Shown: positions 1-11,812, counted from the first letter of the stretch. The stretch is 64,000 nucleotides of DNA from Galerina marginata (GCA_023014335.1 JAECYW010000006.1:2852001-2916000), one strand, 5' to 3'. Numbers and translations are program-made. Notes: a model not told the origin generated them from the letters alone.

Positions 1-341
1 CTGGACGCCCTGGAGGACGGCCTGGAAGGTCCCCGACGTTCCTGGGCAGGGACATCGGGGGTGTAACGAGCTCTGGCTGCAGAAAATGCAGCAGAACTGG
101 AGGATCCCCCTGCAGGAGCTGCAGTGAAGACCGGAGTGGTGGGGGCTCTTGTCTGGCCCGGATCTTGGGCGCTCGGCGAGCGCTCAGTCCCAGGCTTGGG
201 AGGCATGGCGGGTGAGGTGCTGTTAGGCGGTGTACCAAGTTTCAAGAAGATCGAACAAGTGGTTAAGGCGTGATGAACGAGTTAAACGACGAGCAGATAT
301 TCTCACGCTGACTACCAATATGGTAAAAGGCAAGAAGGGAT
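1..341 (-). mobile_element. LINE copy A, 5' end only (cut by window edge)
   Basis: This is the 5' end of the same non-LTR retrotransposon seen at 3763-11451 and 16361-22685. The ORF1 start codon lies at 204-206 on the minus strand and the first ~68 codons run off the left edge. The 5' boundary at 341 (ATCCCTTCTTGCC on the minus strand) is the one reached by two other copies, so it is probably the true start. Only the promoter/5' UTR and the beginning of the gag-like protein are present. Confidence 0.85.
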
Positions 342-1029
342 GCGCTCGTATTCGCCTGTGACCACTCCCTCGCCTCTCTCGTCGAACCCTGCCGGATCGC
401 GCCACCACCAGCTCGCCACTAGCTTCCAATGCCAGCACAGACTGAGAGACGCGGTCAGTCCTTCGTCCCGTGTTGTCCGTCACAACGACGAGCCGGCCAC
501 GACACGTCTCGCAGGTTACCCATCACCTTCATCGCGTCTCGTTTTGTGAGCCGCGGAGTATTTATCGCAGACGTCGGCGGCGAGCCAGCTGCGATAGCTC
601 TTCCGCACCATCACCTTCGTCGCCTTATCTGTCGCTCATGCTCGCTAGTGGCAGTTCGTTGCTTCTCGCGTTAAGCCCAGCCGAATTGCGCCACCAGCTT
701 GCACCACCCCGCCACCTCTCGCACATCACTCATTGGCTCTCGCTACATTGGCCGATGAGTCGGTCCGAATCTATTGCCTATGGGTTGACTGCGCGAGCTC
801 ACTGGGTGGATTCTAGGAGGGACACGAGGCCTCATTGTTCATGCTGTTGCTCATCTACTTTTTGTTCTTTTTGTTCTCTGGTTCATTAGGTTAGCCTGTA
901 GAGTACTTGTATCTTGTATTAATCATTATACATATCTTTGTTTCTCTACATAATCGAGGTGGGAGGTATGAACAGCAAAGCAAACGAGAAGGCATGGATG
1001 TAGATGTCAGCTGAATGTCTGAGAAGTCA
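342..1029. other. Intergenic GC-rich stretch, no gene recognised
   Basis: Overlapping short open frames here look like a by-product of high GC and have no recognisable domain. The last ~150 bases (about 830-960) become T-rich and end near TTTCTCTACA, which resembles the 3' end of a fungal LTR. No partner copy is in the window, so I do not call it. Confidence 0.4.
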
Positions 1030-1457
1030 TTACAAGTTCTTATGTAGTAAAAGAACTTGTTTTCCGGCCTGCATAGCAGGCAGAAATGGTTTCTAACGCA
1101 ATGGTTCGAAATTCTCCCACTCATACTGTGACCCTGCATGGTTTCTGTATCTCAGCCATTACTGGGCCAATTTTTATGATCTTGGTATCAAAAAATTCGT
1201 AAAAATCAGGGCCTTCCTGGTCACATGACCAGGCGCAATCAGGCTTGTTAGAACCGCCTCATTTTTCTGCTTTTTTTGAGTATAAGATCATCCCAATCGG
1301 TTCAGATTTGAGCGGACTGTCTATTATTTCCGTATTTAACATTTATTTATTTAATTCCTTATTTAATATCCATTATTTAATCACAGGTCTCTAGGTACTG
1401 ACTCACCCCAAAGTAAGAACTTGTTTTTGCCATGCGCAGCAATGGCCTCTGACCAAG
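1030..1457 (-). mobile_element. Short Helitron-like non-autonomous element (HLE-S)
   Basis: In its own orientation it starts CTTGGTCAGAGGCC and ends CTTGTAA. A subterminal ACAAGTTCTTAC-type motif about 30 bp from the 5' end is the inverted complement of the 3' end. The 3' end can fold into a hairpin (ACAAGTTCTT / AAGAACTTGT) two bases from the terminus. The flanks are A at 1029 and T at 1458, with no target duplication. At 428 bp it is the longest short copy, carrying extra AT-rich sequence near its 5' end. It has no coding capacity. Confidence 0.8.
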
Positions 1458-2501
1458 TTTCTCAACTTCCAGCCAGTTTTAAGGGCTGATTTTGGTATCA
1501 TTAGATTCACATTTCTTAAGGGAACACCACTAGATACTTTAATTAGAGGGAAAAGCAACGAGAGAGCAACGGGAGAGCAAAAACAAGCCCATCAAAATTA
1601 TCCCGGGGCTAATTTCCGCTTTCGGAATATTCATGAACTAAAAATAGAGCGTCATCCAGATGCTCATTCTCTAATCCACCCAATCCTGACTCGTTTAACG
1701 CGCGCTAAAGGGTGAATAGGGTGTAGATAATATATTCCAACCTACTGCACAAATTTTGGCGCCGCGAATTGACCCATATCCCGTGCAGGAGCAAAAATAC
1801 CACCCAAGGATCAAAATGGTGCATTGTTTGTTTCTTGTTTGTACATCCCCGCCCCCCTGCGCTTTTCTACCCATATCCCGCCCCATTCCCTGGAATTTTC
1901 GGCATCTAAAACACCCAACCTGCCCTCCGAGAGGCATCCCCAACCTACCCCGGCATTTCCGGCACCCTACAGGCTTTTTTCTGAGGTGCTTCCTAAAATG
2001 GTAGCCAGGCAAACTCCCGGATATTCCATATCGGTGGATCAGGCAACTGCCAGTAGGTAATATATAAATGTAGTCACCACAGGTGGCGCCGCCAGACTCG
2101 ATGCCCGCTCACCCGCGTTTGGGAATCCACCACCCGTGCATTGAGTTCCCCACCATGAATTCAATGTCATCAATTAATGTAGTTATTAGAATACAATAAG
2201 TACAGTTGTAGTGTACTTTATTAATATAAGACTGCAATAGGTACTGGCATATGGAAATACAATATAGGATTAACTTAGACAACTAGAAGTATGATAAAAT
2301 GTTTAAAATATATGTGCTTATAATTATATGCCCTAGTTGCCTGCGCTTGAGCACAGTCAAGACTGAGCCCTAACCCTAAGAGTAGCACAGCCACATGCCT
2401 GACCTAAGATGCATGTTGAAGTTGATTTCTTTTAGTCTTCTACTGTCAATCTCAACCTCAACCTCAACTTCCCTTTACAACTCTTGCTTCTTTTTTTGAA
2501 A
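1458..2501. other. Intergenic, nothing recognised
   Basis: Mixed-composition DNA. The open frames at about 1695-2060 lie on both strands of a C-rich stretch and encode low-complexity Pro/His-rich peptides without domains. I see no RNA gene or repeat shared with the rest of the window, apart from a 19-base stretch near 2183-2201 that recurs at 24737-24755. Confidence 0.4.
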
Positions 2502-3452
2502 ATGTCTACCAATGCTTCTTCTTCTTCTCAGCCCCTCTCTCAGGGTATTATTTCAAACCATTTACTGAACTAAAAGCCTTGTTGATTCAGTTGTTTCTTA
2601 GCTCCAGCTCCAGCCACAGCGGCTTATTCTCCCAGAGCAAACTCTTTGCTGCTCGCAGCATTCCCATGGGATACTGATAGCTTAACTGAGCCAGTTCTTG
2701 CAGATGTTTTCCAGGGTTCCAGTACTTTAGACAAGTTGCTGAAGGTACGGTTCAATTTAAGGGTTTTAAAACACTATTCTTCTTATCTGGGGTTTCAATC
2801 TGAAGCACTTTGGTAACTCCATGGATATGTTTGAAAAGCGCTTTGGAGCACACCGCATCACGGGGGATAGTGGACTTCGCCAGCTCCTGCGTATTGAGGG
2901 CCCAGACATGGAAACTGGCGAGGCTGCCGCCCGCAATACCATGGTAGCCTACAAAAAAGGCAAGAAACCTGTCAAAGTCAACAACGACCTTGCCATTTTG
3001 GTCTGTTCATATCGCGTTTTGGATGTTGCTGCCTGGTTACTTGGCAGGCAATCCACGATACTGGTCCCACAGCATCCCAAACTCCCTCTTCCTAAATTGA
3101 GCTTTCGCATAAACTCGCCGCCATGCATCTTAGGCATTTGTTGATGATGGAATACACTCCGGACAGCTATAGTATACCGGATGTTCCAAATGATCTAAAT
3201 GACTTGTTTTTCCCTTCCGAGGAGTAAGCAGATTTATATTATATATATCCTTTATCTTTAATCATCAACTTTACCTTTATAGAGTCAGTAGTTCCTTAAC
3301 ACCCGCAGAAAAGGCCATATTCACCAAGCTTACCGAGGACTATAAACATGCTGGCTTCCGGCTTTCTCTTCAGATAGCTTTACTGGTTTCTCCCATTATG
3401 TTGCTTAGCGACCTTAAGCTATGTTCCTTTTCCTGGGACAAAGCGGAGATGA
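2502..3452 (+). pseudogene. Unrecognised spliced gene, 3' end destroyed by a LINE
   Basis: ATG at 2502 opens a gene with plausible GT-AG introns: exon 2502-2544, exon 2602-2744, exon from 2807, and a last exon starting at about 3282. The joined reading stays open if a further ~90-bp intron beginning after codon TAT-CGC (about 3015) is accepted; otherwise there is a frameshift near 3100. The product begins with a Ser-rich stretch, then Ala/Pro-rich sequence, then an alpha/beta-like region (HFGNSMDMFEKRFG). The final exon stops in mid-frame at the poly-T end of a minus-strand LINE at 3453. I recognise no domain. It may be a host gene or an old transposon gene; the rest is not visible elsewhere in the window. 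Confidence 0.5.
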
Positions 3453-3762
3453 TTTTTTTTTTTTTTTAAAATCAACAATTTATATACCGGTGCGCGAAAG
3501 CAGTCCGGTCGCCTAACTACAACAAATCCCCAGTCGAAAGCGCGCAATAAACTACCAATCCCCGAACCAGACCCAAACCCATCCACTTCTTCCGAATCCT
3601 TCCAGCGGCGTCCTTTGTGCGCCAGGCCTTTGCTAGGGGGGACGGACCACCTAACCGCCCAGTCCCGAGGGAGGGACGGCCCCCACCGCTACGCCAATAC
3701 CACGTTTGGATGAACCGAAGCCCGCCCGCACATCTCCTGGCAGCCGCAGCTGCTGCACTCTC
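3453..3762 (-). mobile_element. LINE copy C, 3' terminal piece with poly(A)
   Basis: A poly-T run (3453-3467) marks the 3' poly(A) tail of a minus-strand LINE, followed by its terminal ~300 bp. The sequence matches the tail that begins again at 3786. The piece ends at 3762 in AGCTGCTGCACTCTC, which is repeated at 11452-11466, where the same older LINE resumes. Copy C is therefore the host into which copy B inserted. Confidence 0.85.
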
Positions 3763-6731
3763 TTTTTTTTTTTTTTTTTTTTTTTGAATCAACAATTTAT
3801 ATACCGGTGCGCGAAAGCAGTCCGGTCGCCTAACTACTACAAATCCCCGGTTGAAAGCGCGCAATAAACTACCAATCCCCGAACCAGACCCGAACCCATC
3901 CACTTCTTCCGAATCCTTCCAACGGCGTCCTTCGTGCGCCAGGCCTTAGCCGAGGGGGACGGACCACCACCCAGAAGCACCGCACATCCACGTTTGGATG
4001 AACCGAAGCCCGCCCGCACATCTCCTGGCAGCCGCAGCTGCTGCACTCTCTCCGCCTTCCAAACCCGACGCCCACTTCAGAACCCAGACCCGACCCGAAA
4101 ACCTTCACCCACCTGCGCCTTGACGACCCGAAACCCATACCAGCCATATTAACAAAGGCAGAGCGGGAGGTTAAGGTACCCAACCAATCGCGAGAATGAA
4201 TGAACGAACCGCGACCGCCCAAACCAAAAATGTCGCTAACGCTCGAGATGCGGGCGACTCTGTAACCACCGGTCGTAGCAAATGCAACCGGGTACAAGGA
4301 GTGAAGAACGCGCGGGCACGACGACCCCGTCCTTGGCCTGTCAACCTCTGCCGACTTGGGGATTGGACTTCCCTTGCCTGCAGCAACCCGAAGCGGGTAT
4401 CAAGGCCTCTCTGGGCGAAGAGAACCGCGCGGACACAGTTAGCCTATGCCTGCGGCGGGGCGTTCGAAGGAGAATGCGGTAGGATTCTCCAACAAGAATT
4501 CCAAAAGACCGTGTAACCGGTCTGTTGGAGCGGGTCTCTCGTAGCCTGGACAGTACGAGAGGATATGCGAGCGGGTCTCGCGAGGAGCACCGCAACGGGG
4601 GCAGCCGTGAGGCTCTTGTATGTTGAACCGGCGGTAGTACGCACCGATTGGCGCATGATTCAGTATACACCTGCACAAGCGCGCAAAGGAGGTGTTGTCA
4701 CCTCCTGCTTTGCGAATCCATGGACCACCCTTGCGAGTATCCGGGGTTATAGTAACGACTTTCTTGCCCAGCTTGCGAAGCTGGAGGAAGTCGCGACCAA
4801 GATCCTGCGGACGATCTGTTGCAGCCTTAGCCCAACGACGCGCCGCGGTGGCGTCCGCCTCCGAACAGAGGCGATCGAGAGTGACCCGTGAACCATGGTC
4901 CACAGGCCGGTGATAGGAGCCAGCAGCGTACTTGTGCGCCTCATGTTGCATACCCCACTTGAGTTTAGAGGGGACGTGGTGGAATGATAACCAGCGCAGC
5001 AGATCACCCGCCAGCCAGGTCTCGACAAGTTTGCAAGCGCACAGGGAATGAGCCTGCGACGAGTGCAAGGAAGGATCAAGGGCTCGCTTCGCAGCTGCGA
5101 TCGAGTCTGTGAAGATTGCGATGTGCTCACAAGCGCGCTGAGTGGCGAGCTCGAGGGCACGGACGACAGCCGACAGCTCCGCGTCGGGCGCGGTAGCACG
5201 GCCTACAAGCCACCTGAAGCGATTAACTTCGGCGCCTTGTGAGTAAAGGACCCCTGCTGCAACAGCCTGAGTAGCCTTTTTGGAGGCGGGGTTAGTGAAA
5301 ACACTAGCGTCCACCCCGATGCACAACCCCCACGTATCGGACATAAACAGTTCCGAAATGAAGTCGAGGTAGAGAATGCGATCACCCTTCTCCAAGGGAG
5401 AGAGGGAGTCGTCAAAGTGAATGCGCGACCAATAAGTGTCGCGCAGTCAACGGCCTGGCTGAGCAAGGGGAGTCGAAGGATCCAGATGCTCAGTCAGCTT
5501 GGGGAGCCTCTTAACGATGTCCATGATGGGCCCCTTCGTGGCGAGCCGTTGCCGGCGCGTCAGCGAGTGAGCCGAGAGGGGGTGAGGCTTAGCCTTGCCC
5601 AGCATGTGCCCGATCAAGAATGAGCGGACGGGATGAGTCGCCGAAAGCGTGCCCGCGCGCAGTACACCAAGCGCGGCCATGCGATCGAGGAGAATATGAA
5701 TAGGGAGAAGACCTGCAAGGGCCTCCACACCTGGGCCTGGGGATGTCGAGAACGCCCCTGTAATCCAGAAAGCAGCTTTACGCTGCATCTGGCTCAATAG
5801 CTTCACAGCGCCCTTACACTTAGCGCCGTCGAAGTACCATAAGCGGAACCCATAGGTAGCTATGGGCACCACGCAGGAGCGGTATAGAAGCCGCTTGGAG
5901 TGCGGTTCCAGACCCTTAGTAGACGACCCAAGCATTTGCATAGCCTGAACTGAAGAAAATGCCGTGGTTGAGTAGAAGCGAACGTGCTCATGAAATGTGA
6001 GCTTACGATCAAAGAAGAAGCCCAAGTACCGCCAAAACGGCTTGGGTTTCAGGGGGGTGGCTCCAGTGTATGGGGCAAAGCCCAGATCAATAGGAGGGTT
6101 GTAATTCGAGAACGACCTGTCGAAGTGATAAATCTCCGACTTGTCATGCTCGAGGACAAGAGCGAACTTAGTGAAAAGTTCGAAGATAACCTTGTAAGCT
6201 TTTCTGAGGAGCAAACAATTCTCGTCGAGCGACTTCGACTGCACAATGAGCGTACCGTCGTCGACGTAAGAGAGGAGCCAGCACGCATCCGGGTGCAGCT
6301 CGAAGAGGCGCATGATTAGCACCAAGCACAAGGCCGACAGGACAGGAGAGAGAGCAGAACCCTGCCCTACCCCTACGTCTGCAGACCGAGGCGGAGAAGT
6401 GAAGGCATTCCACGCATACTGCGTGTGACGCCCCACGAGGTAAGAGGCGAAGAATTTCACCACATTGGGTGGAAAGCCAAGCCACGAGAGAACCGCCAAC
6501 AAAACATCATGATTTATCGACGGAAAGAATTGGGCCAGATCAAACGCCAAGATGCTCGTTTTAAGTCCCTTAGCCCACCCCGCTCGCACAATGTGAGTGA
6601 GATAGAGGCCAGCATCCTCAGTGGAGCGCTGCCGAACGCCCCCAACCTGATTCGGATGGAAAACATCATGTTTGATCGCGTCAAACTGAATGCGGTTCGA
6701 GATCATCTTCTCGATGAGTTTACCCAAAGTA

Positions 6732-7468
6732 TTACAAGTTCTTACGTAGTAAAAGAACTTGTTTTCCGGCCTGCATAGCAGGCAGAAATGGTTTCTAACG
6801 CAATGGTTGGAAATTCTCCCACTGCTATAGTGACCCTGCATGGTTTCGGTCTGTGCACACATATCACATGACATATCCCTGAGAATATTTTGGTCTAACT
6901 TGGTGCCTTAACTGATTTCAAGGGATTTGCACAAAGTCCTGCTGTGAGTTTGATTATGTAAGCTTCTAAAACATTATTTTCATGTTATTTGGTCATGTTT
7001 TGCAATGTTTGGTGTGCCTTTTATGGGTTATCCAGTCAGTTTAACACCAATTTTCGGATTTTCACCAAGTTGAGCTAGCTGTTTGCCAGATTTGACACCA
7101 TGACATCATTGCAAAACATATGTAAATATTTGTACATTATTCTATATCAGTCTGGGCAACACATTTTAGCATATCTAGCTCACTGAAATCTGCTTTAAGT
7201 GTAAATTCACACAAATTTGCGCTTTTTGGGTCGTGTGAACAGGTCACATGACCTAATCAACCCTGGATACACATGCCACATGAAAGCCCTGATTTTTACG
7301 AATTTTTTGATGCCAAGATCATCAAAATTGGCCTAGTAATGGCTGAGATACAGAAACCATGCAGGGTCACTATAGCAGTGGGAGAATTTCCATTGGTTTT
7401 GTTAGGAACCATTTCTGCCTGCTATGCAGGCCGGAAAACAAGTTCTTTTACTACGTAAGAACTTGTAA
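6732..7468. mobile_element. Foldback chimera of the Helitron-like family
   Basis: Both ends are the 3' terminus of the Helitron-like family in opposite orientation, giving inverted repeats of about 110 bp (6732-6842 and about 7358-7468). The right 625 bp match the 3' part of the long family (24765-25607), while the left is only a 3' end. The flanks are A at 6731 and A at 7469, so the A^T rule of the other copies is not met. It sits where LINE copy B lost part of ORF2. I read it as a rearranged product rather than a separate TIR transposon. Confidence 0.7.
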
Positions 7469-7633
7469 ACCAATTGTTGGAATTTGTAATCTGACCACAG
7501 AATCTTGCAGGACTGGCTGGTCAACTAGCTAGGCATGCACCTCGACCTAAGCAGCCAAAGGTGGCATAAGTCTTGCACAGAGTATATCTCCCAGGGTTTA
7601 GGGTATCAGTTAGATAGTTGGTTCTACTGGTAC

Positions 7634-7706
7634 GGCCGGATAGCTCAGTTGGAAGAGCATTTGGTATATGTCCAGAAGGTCCTGGGTTCAATCCCCAGTC
7701 TGGTCA
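7634..7706 (+). tRNA. tRNA-like gene, anticodon TAT with aberrant position 33
   Basis: A complete cloverleaf can be drawn. Acceptor stem GGCCGGA pairs with TCTGGTC; the D arm is GCTC/GAGC; the anticodon stem is TTTGG/CCAGA; the T stem is CTGGG/CCCAG with a 7-nt TTCAATC loop; the discriminator is A. A-box (TAGCTCAGTTGG) and B-box (GGTTCAATCC) promoters are present and a T4 terminator lies at 7708-7711. The anticodon would be UAU (Ile), but position 33, almost always U, is A. It lies inside foreign DNA within LINE copy B, so it may be a pseudo-tRNA or the head of a SINE. No intron is visible. Confidence 0.65.
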
Positions 7707-9060
7707 CTTTTACAACTTTAACACCAATATGGTCAGGGCCCGGCGCGGATCTGCTCGAGCACGCCCAGAGAGCCTCGGTGAGTTCGAACATGGAAAAGGG
7801 AAGCCACTCCCTCACTGGCATGGGAGGGATACGGCCGATGTCTGATAGATCGTGAGCCCGGCCGGAGGCCGAGTTGTAGGTTCCATGGAGTGCATCCCAA
7901 AGGGAATTGAGAGAGATACACGGGGCCCCTTGGTAAGAGAGGGCCTCGCAGGCAGGTAACACGCGCTTCTGGACCCAGGTCATGAGATCCCAGGGGCGCT
8001 TGTTGGCGTATGCAATGTCCGCGATGTGCTCATCGAAGAACTTGCGTTTGGTCTCTTTGCAGAGTTTACGGAATGACCGCCAATCGTCCTCCTCAAGGGA
8101 CGCGCGATAAGTGGCCAGGGATTCAGTACATTCCGGAGTCCACCATTTGGTAGACCGGGACGTAATGGAGCGTCGGACCGCGAACTCCTCATAGGAGTCC
8201 GCGAACACCTTAGCAACAGCGCTAGCCGCCGCCTCGACTGAGTCCGGGGAGACGAGATCTAGGGCGGGGAGGCCCTCGATCTTCGAAATAATGGCAGCCC
8301 GATATCGCATCTGGACTTCCAGGGGGATCGCTCGTTTACCAGCATCGGATCTGGAAGATCTGATTGGGACAAAAGAAGAGATCAGGACATGGTCCGATCT
8401 CATCCTCAGTTCCGGTTCCAGGCACGTCGTGAGAGACACAGCCTGGTCCGGCGGAACAAACACAAGATCTATAACGGAAGGTCGAAGATCCGGATTGTGC
8501 GAGATGAAGGTCGGGCCCGGGTTGCTAGGAATAGCAAGCTCGAGGCCAACAGAAGCTGCTGTGTCCAGCAGAGAGATGGCCGTCGTCCCATGGGAGTGAC
8601 AGTCAGGATCCCACTCTCTCGAGTGGCAGTTGAAGTCTCCGCCCATGTAAACGAGCGGGGGGAGCGAATTGGCTTTCTCAGCAAGAAGCTTGATCGCCGA
8701 ATGTTGATCATCCGAGTATACACCCATGATGTTGAAGGTAAATCTCCCCGCATACAGAGAGATAAGGATGATGTCGCGGCTATCAATGAGATCGCGGCGG
8801 AGGGAGGGCCGCAGCAGCACAAGCCCTCTGCTCACAAAAGCGATACAGCGGGGCGCTACTCCGGCGGGTTGGGGGCAAAACATCGGGATCCAATCCGGAT
8901 GGTTCGCGGTCCCAATAACATCATCACCTTTCTTTGAAACGGTGCTGGGGGCTTGTCTTACAACGCGCCAAGGCGGTTCTTGGACGAAGATCACGTCGTA
9001 TATTTCAACGAGCGTGGACAGGCATACATCGAGGGCTAACGAATTTTTAGCTACATTGTA

Positions 9061-9425
9061 CTTGGTCAGAGGCCATTGCTGCGCATGGCAAAAACAAGTT
9101 CTTACTTTCAAGATGAGTCCGACTATAAATAAAGGTTTAATAAGTAAATAATGCATAGTCCGCTCAAATCTGAACCGATTGGGATGATCTTATACTCAAA
9201 AAAAGCAGAAAAATGAGGCAGATCTAACAAGCCTAAAATCTGGCCCTGATTTTTACGAATTTTTTGATACCAAGATCATGAAAATTGGCCCAGTAATGGC
9301 TGAGATACAGAAACCATGCAGGGTCACAGTATGAGTGGGAGAATTTCCAACCATTGCGTTAGGAATGTTTTCTGCCTGCTATGCAGGCCGGAAAACAAGT
9401 TCTTTTACTACGTAAGAACTTGTAA
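9061..9425 (+). mobile_element. HLE-S short Helitron-like element in LINE ORF2
   Basis: 365 bp, from CTTGGTCAGAGG to CTTGTAA. Removing it restores the uninterrupted LINE sequence seen in copy D at 18570-18600 (TTGTA joined to TGTAAGTACTC), so insertion was exactly between A and T without target duplication. It interrupts ORF2 about 12 codons after its start. It contains a central palindromic region and the terminal hairpins of the family, with no coding sequence. Confidence 0.88.
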
Positions 9426-9460
9426 TGTAAGTACTCTAATCTCGTCAGGTGTCCTTGGCA

Positions 9461-11315
9461 TCAAGCTAGGGACGACGGGTTAGAGGAGGTGGCAGGACGA
9501 CGAACGACGGGACGTTCACGTACCTGCTTATAGAGAGCTTCGATCCCCGGGCAATCAAAGCGGAGGCCCCAGAACTTGCATTTGTTCGAGGTGGCGGAAT
9601 GCTCCTTCTTGCAGTTGGAGCAGTGGGGACGATGAGGGCACGGCTCACCCTCCGGCGTGGGGGGAATGGGCGGATTGCTCTTGGGCGAGCCCTTGCAGCA
9701 AGGTGCATGGGCTCGGTGTTGCTCTTCCGTATGCGGACCCGAGCAGAGTGGACAGCGCAAAGCCAAGGCCTTGCAGACCATCATAGTGTGACCCCACCGC
9801 CAGCAACGCTGACACTGGGGGACACCGGCTTGACGGTTCGACTCCTTGATAACAAGGACGTGCGGACCGAGCATGAATGTGCGCCCAATGAGGGCACAGG
9901 CGCGGGAGCCCGACTTGGAGTCCCAAATATTGAAGTACGCAGTACTCGTGGTACTGGTCTTGGTATTGCGGACGAGCCTAACAGGCCCATCGAGGTGGAG
10001 GAGATCCGCAAGAGCAGACTTGTACATAGCCTGTCTTATGTGATCCGGATGAGTGGGCCCCGCCTGATTAGGCTGGAACGCGGGAACATCGAGCACTCGA
10101 AGGTAAGACTTCGAGGCTGGGAGGCCAACCCACATCTTGTCTCCAAGATCGGGGAAGAGCTGGTGCGCGCACCCGCGAATGATTTCGATATCACGCTGGT
10201 TGGGCACCCCAGAGGTGACAACCGAGTAGCCCCGGTACGCCTGGAGAACGGATTCAGCGCGAACGCTGGCTCCGTGAGTAGAGAGGGCCTTGACGACAGT
10301 GCCCCAGAGCTTGTCTCGCTCAACCGGGGGGGGGCTGAGGAGTGGCGAAGTCGATCAGGACCTGCTTGCGCAAGGGCCCAGCCGAAGTAAAGAGAGGGGC
10401 ATCCCTCTTCTGCTTCTTAGCAGGAGCGGGGTTACCCTGGGGGGCAGAAGGCGTTATGGGCCTCTTGGGAGGAGCCGCCGAAGCGGGCTTAGCTGCAGCA
10501 GCCGCATATCCCACACGGGGTTTTTGCGCTCTGCCGGGCTTGGTATGAAGAGGGACCGGGGGAGGAGGCCTCTGGAAAGGAACAACCTCCCTAGCCCTGG
10601 CAGGCCGGGGTTGCGGTTGTTTCGGATGGTCGGCATTGCCCTTCCCCTTATTGACTTTAGCCGGGGGAGGGGGAACATCGGGGGGTGCTGCTCTCTCCGG
10701 AGGGAAGAGGGCAGCGGGGGGCGGTCGGACAGGGCGGCAGATGGTCTGATCGACCTCCATCGAGTCCGGGATCTGGATGAACGGGAAGATGGCCTCAGAG
10801 GGGCCAACATGGTCGTGGGCGGGGCCGGTGGATGCATCGATCCAGCCGGTGTTCTTGAGAGCCGCAACAAAGTCGACGGTGGAAGAGGCGAGTCTACGTG
10901 ACCCGGCTAGAGAAGCATCGATACTAGGCCTCCCCCGGAGGAGAGCCCTAGTGGCCGATTTGAGGAGGGCTGCGATGGACGAGGCGGTCTCACTCCCTTC
11001 CGTGGCCCCCTCATCACGAGCTGAGTGTTCTGACGGAGTAGATGGCTCGTAATCGGCCATTTCTGAGTCAGAGGGGGGTGGTCCGTGCGCAGAAGGCAGA
11101 ACCGTAGAACTGGACGCCCTGGAGGACGGCCTGGAAGGTCCCCGACGTTTCTGGGAAGGGACATCGGGGGTATAGCAAGCTCTAGCTGCAGAGGATGCAG
11201 CAGAGCTGGAAGATCCCACTGCAGGAGCTGCAGTGAAGACCGGAGTGGTGGGGGCTCTTGTCTGGCCCGGATCTTGGGCGCTCGATGAGCGCTCGGTCCC
11301 AGGCTTGGGAGGCAT
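9461..11315 (-). pseudogene. LINE copy B ORF1: gag-like nucleic-acid-binding protein (frameshifted)
   Basis: ORF1 starts at 11313-11315 and ends with TGA at 9461-9463. The N-terminal half is Pro/Ser/Ala-rich and probably disordered. The C-terminal half carries CCHC zinc knuckles: CQRCWRWGHTMMVC, then CPLC...H...C, then CSNCKKEH...C. Such proteins coat LINE RNA and form the ribonucleoprotein. A run of nine G at about 10326-10334 replaces eight C in copy D, shifting the frame near codon 331. The stop is joined to the ORF2 start, and the same junction is kept in copy D at 18546-18550. Confidence 0.88.
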
Positions 11316-11451
11316 GGTGGGTGAGGTGCTGTGAGGCGGTCTACCAAGTTTCGAAGAGATTGAACAAGTGGTTAGAGCGTGATGAACGAGTTGAACGACG
11401 AGCAGATATTCTCACGCTGACTACCAATATGGTAAAAGGCAAGAAGGGATG

Positions 11452-11466
11452 AGCTGCTGCACTCTC
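11452..11466. repeat. 15-bp target-site duplication of LINE copy B
   Basis: AGCTGCTGCACTCTC here is identical to 3748-3762 at the other end of LINE copy B. The same sequence is continuous in uninterrupted LINE 3' ends (for example near 43302-43316), showing that copy B inserted into the 3' UTR of copy C. Confidence 0.9.
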
Positions 11467-11812
11467 TCCACCTTCCAAACCCGACGCCCACTTCAGAACC
11501 CAGACCCAACCCGAAAACCTTCACCCACCCGCGCCTTGACGACCCGAAACCCATACCAGCGAAGGAAATAAGCAGATGCGGGGATAAGGCCCCCAACCGA
11601 CGGAACACCCAAATGAACCGCCGCGCAAGCCAAAAGTGCAGCTACCATTCGAGATATGGGCCGCAGGGTAACCACCGGTCGTAGCGAATGCAACCAGGTA
11701 CGAAACGCGAAGAACGCGCGGAACAACGCCACCCCGTCCTTGGACTGTCAACCTCGTCTGAAGGAGGGATTGGACCTCCCCCAACCGACGCAACCCGGAA
11801 GAAGGCACCAGT

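Larger units (their letters stand above)
4439..9461 (-). pseudogene. LINE copy B ORF2: APE endonuclease / reverse transcriptase / RNase H (broken)
   Basis: ORF2 would nick target DNA, reverse-transcribe the LINE RNA and remove template RNA. Its ATG (9459-9461) overlaps the ORF1 stop in a TGATG. The endonuclease part (about 9060-7740) shows VQEPPW, GGDFNCHSREWD and SDH signatures. The RT part (about 6731-5400) shows FDLAQFFPSI, GQGSALSP and the catalytic YVDD. RNase H follows (GVDAS, AELSAVVRALELA, FTDS), then a C-terminal CPRC...H...C knuckle near 4545. It is broken by a Helitron-like element at 9061-9425, by the 6732-7734 replacement, and by a CGA-to-TGA stop at about 5447 where copy D has CGA. 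The protein cannot be made as it stands. Confidence 0.9.
3763..11451 (-). mobile_element. LINE copy B, near full-length Tad1-like non-LTR retrotransposon
   Basis: Order on the minus strand: 5' end (11451), ORF1 gag-like, ORF2 with endonuclease, reverse transcriptase and RNase H, 3' UTR, poly(A) (poly-T 3763-3785). A 15-bp duplication AGCTGCTGCACTCTC (3748-3762 and 11452-11466) bounds it, as expected for target-primed reverse transcription into copy C. Nested insertions at 9061-9425 and 6732-7468, plus a foreign stretch to about 7734 with a tRNA-like gene, interrupt ORF2. About 210 bp between endonuclease and RT are missing compared with copy D. The clade is inferred from domain order and fungal origin, not from a tree. 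Confidence 0.9.

Noticed and set aside
223..890. Several overlapping open frames of 60-140 codons near the left edge
   Set aside because: They overlap on both strands in GC-rich DNA, lack domains or splice logic, and one is the antisense of the LINE 5' end.
1695..2060. Frames rich in Pro/His on both strands
   Set aside because: Antisense pairs over a C-rich stretch; no motif and no supporting introns or start context.
3517..4297. Glycine/arginine-rich minus frames in the LINE 3' UTR
   Set aside because: They lie downstream of the ORF2 stop at 4439, are repeated with frameshifts in every LINE tail, and one runs through the poly(A)-derived lysine stretch.
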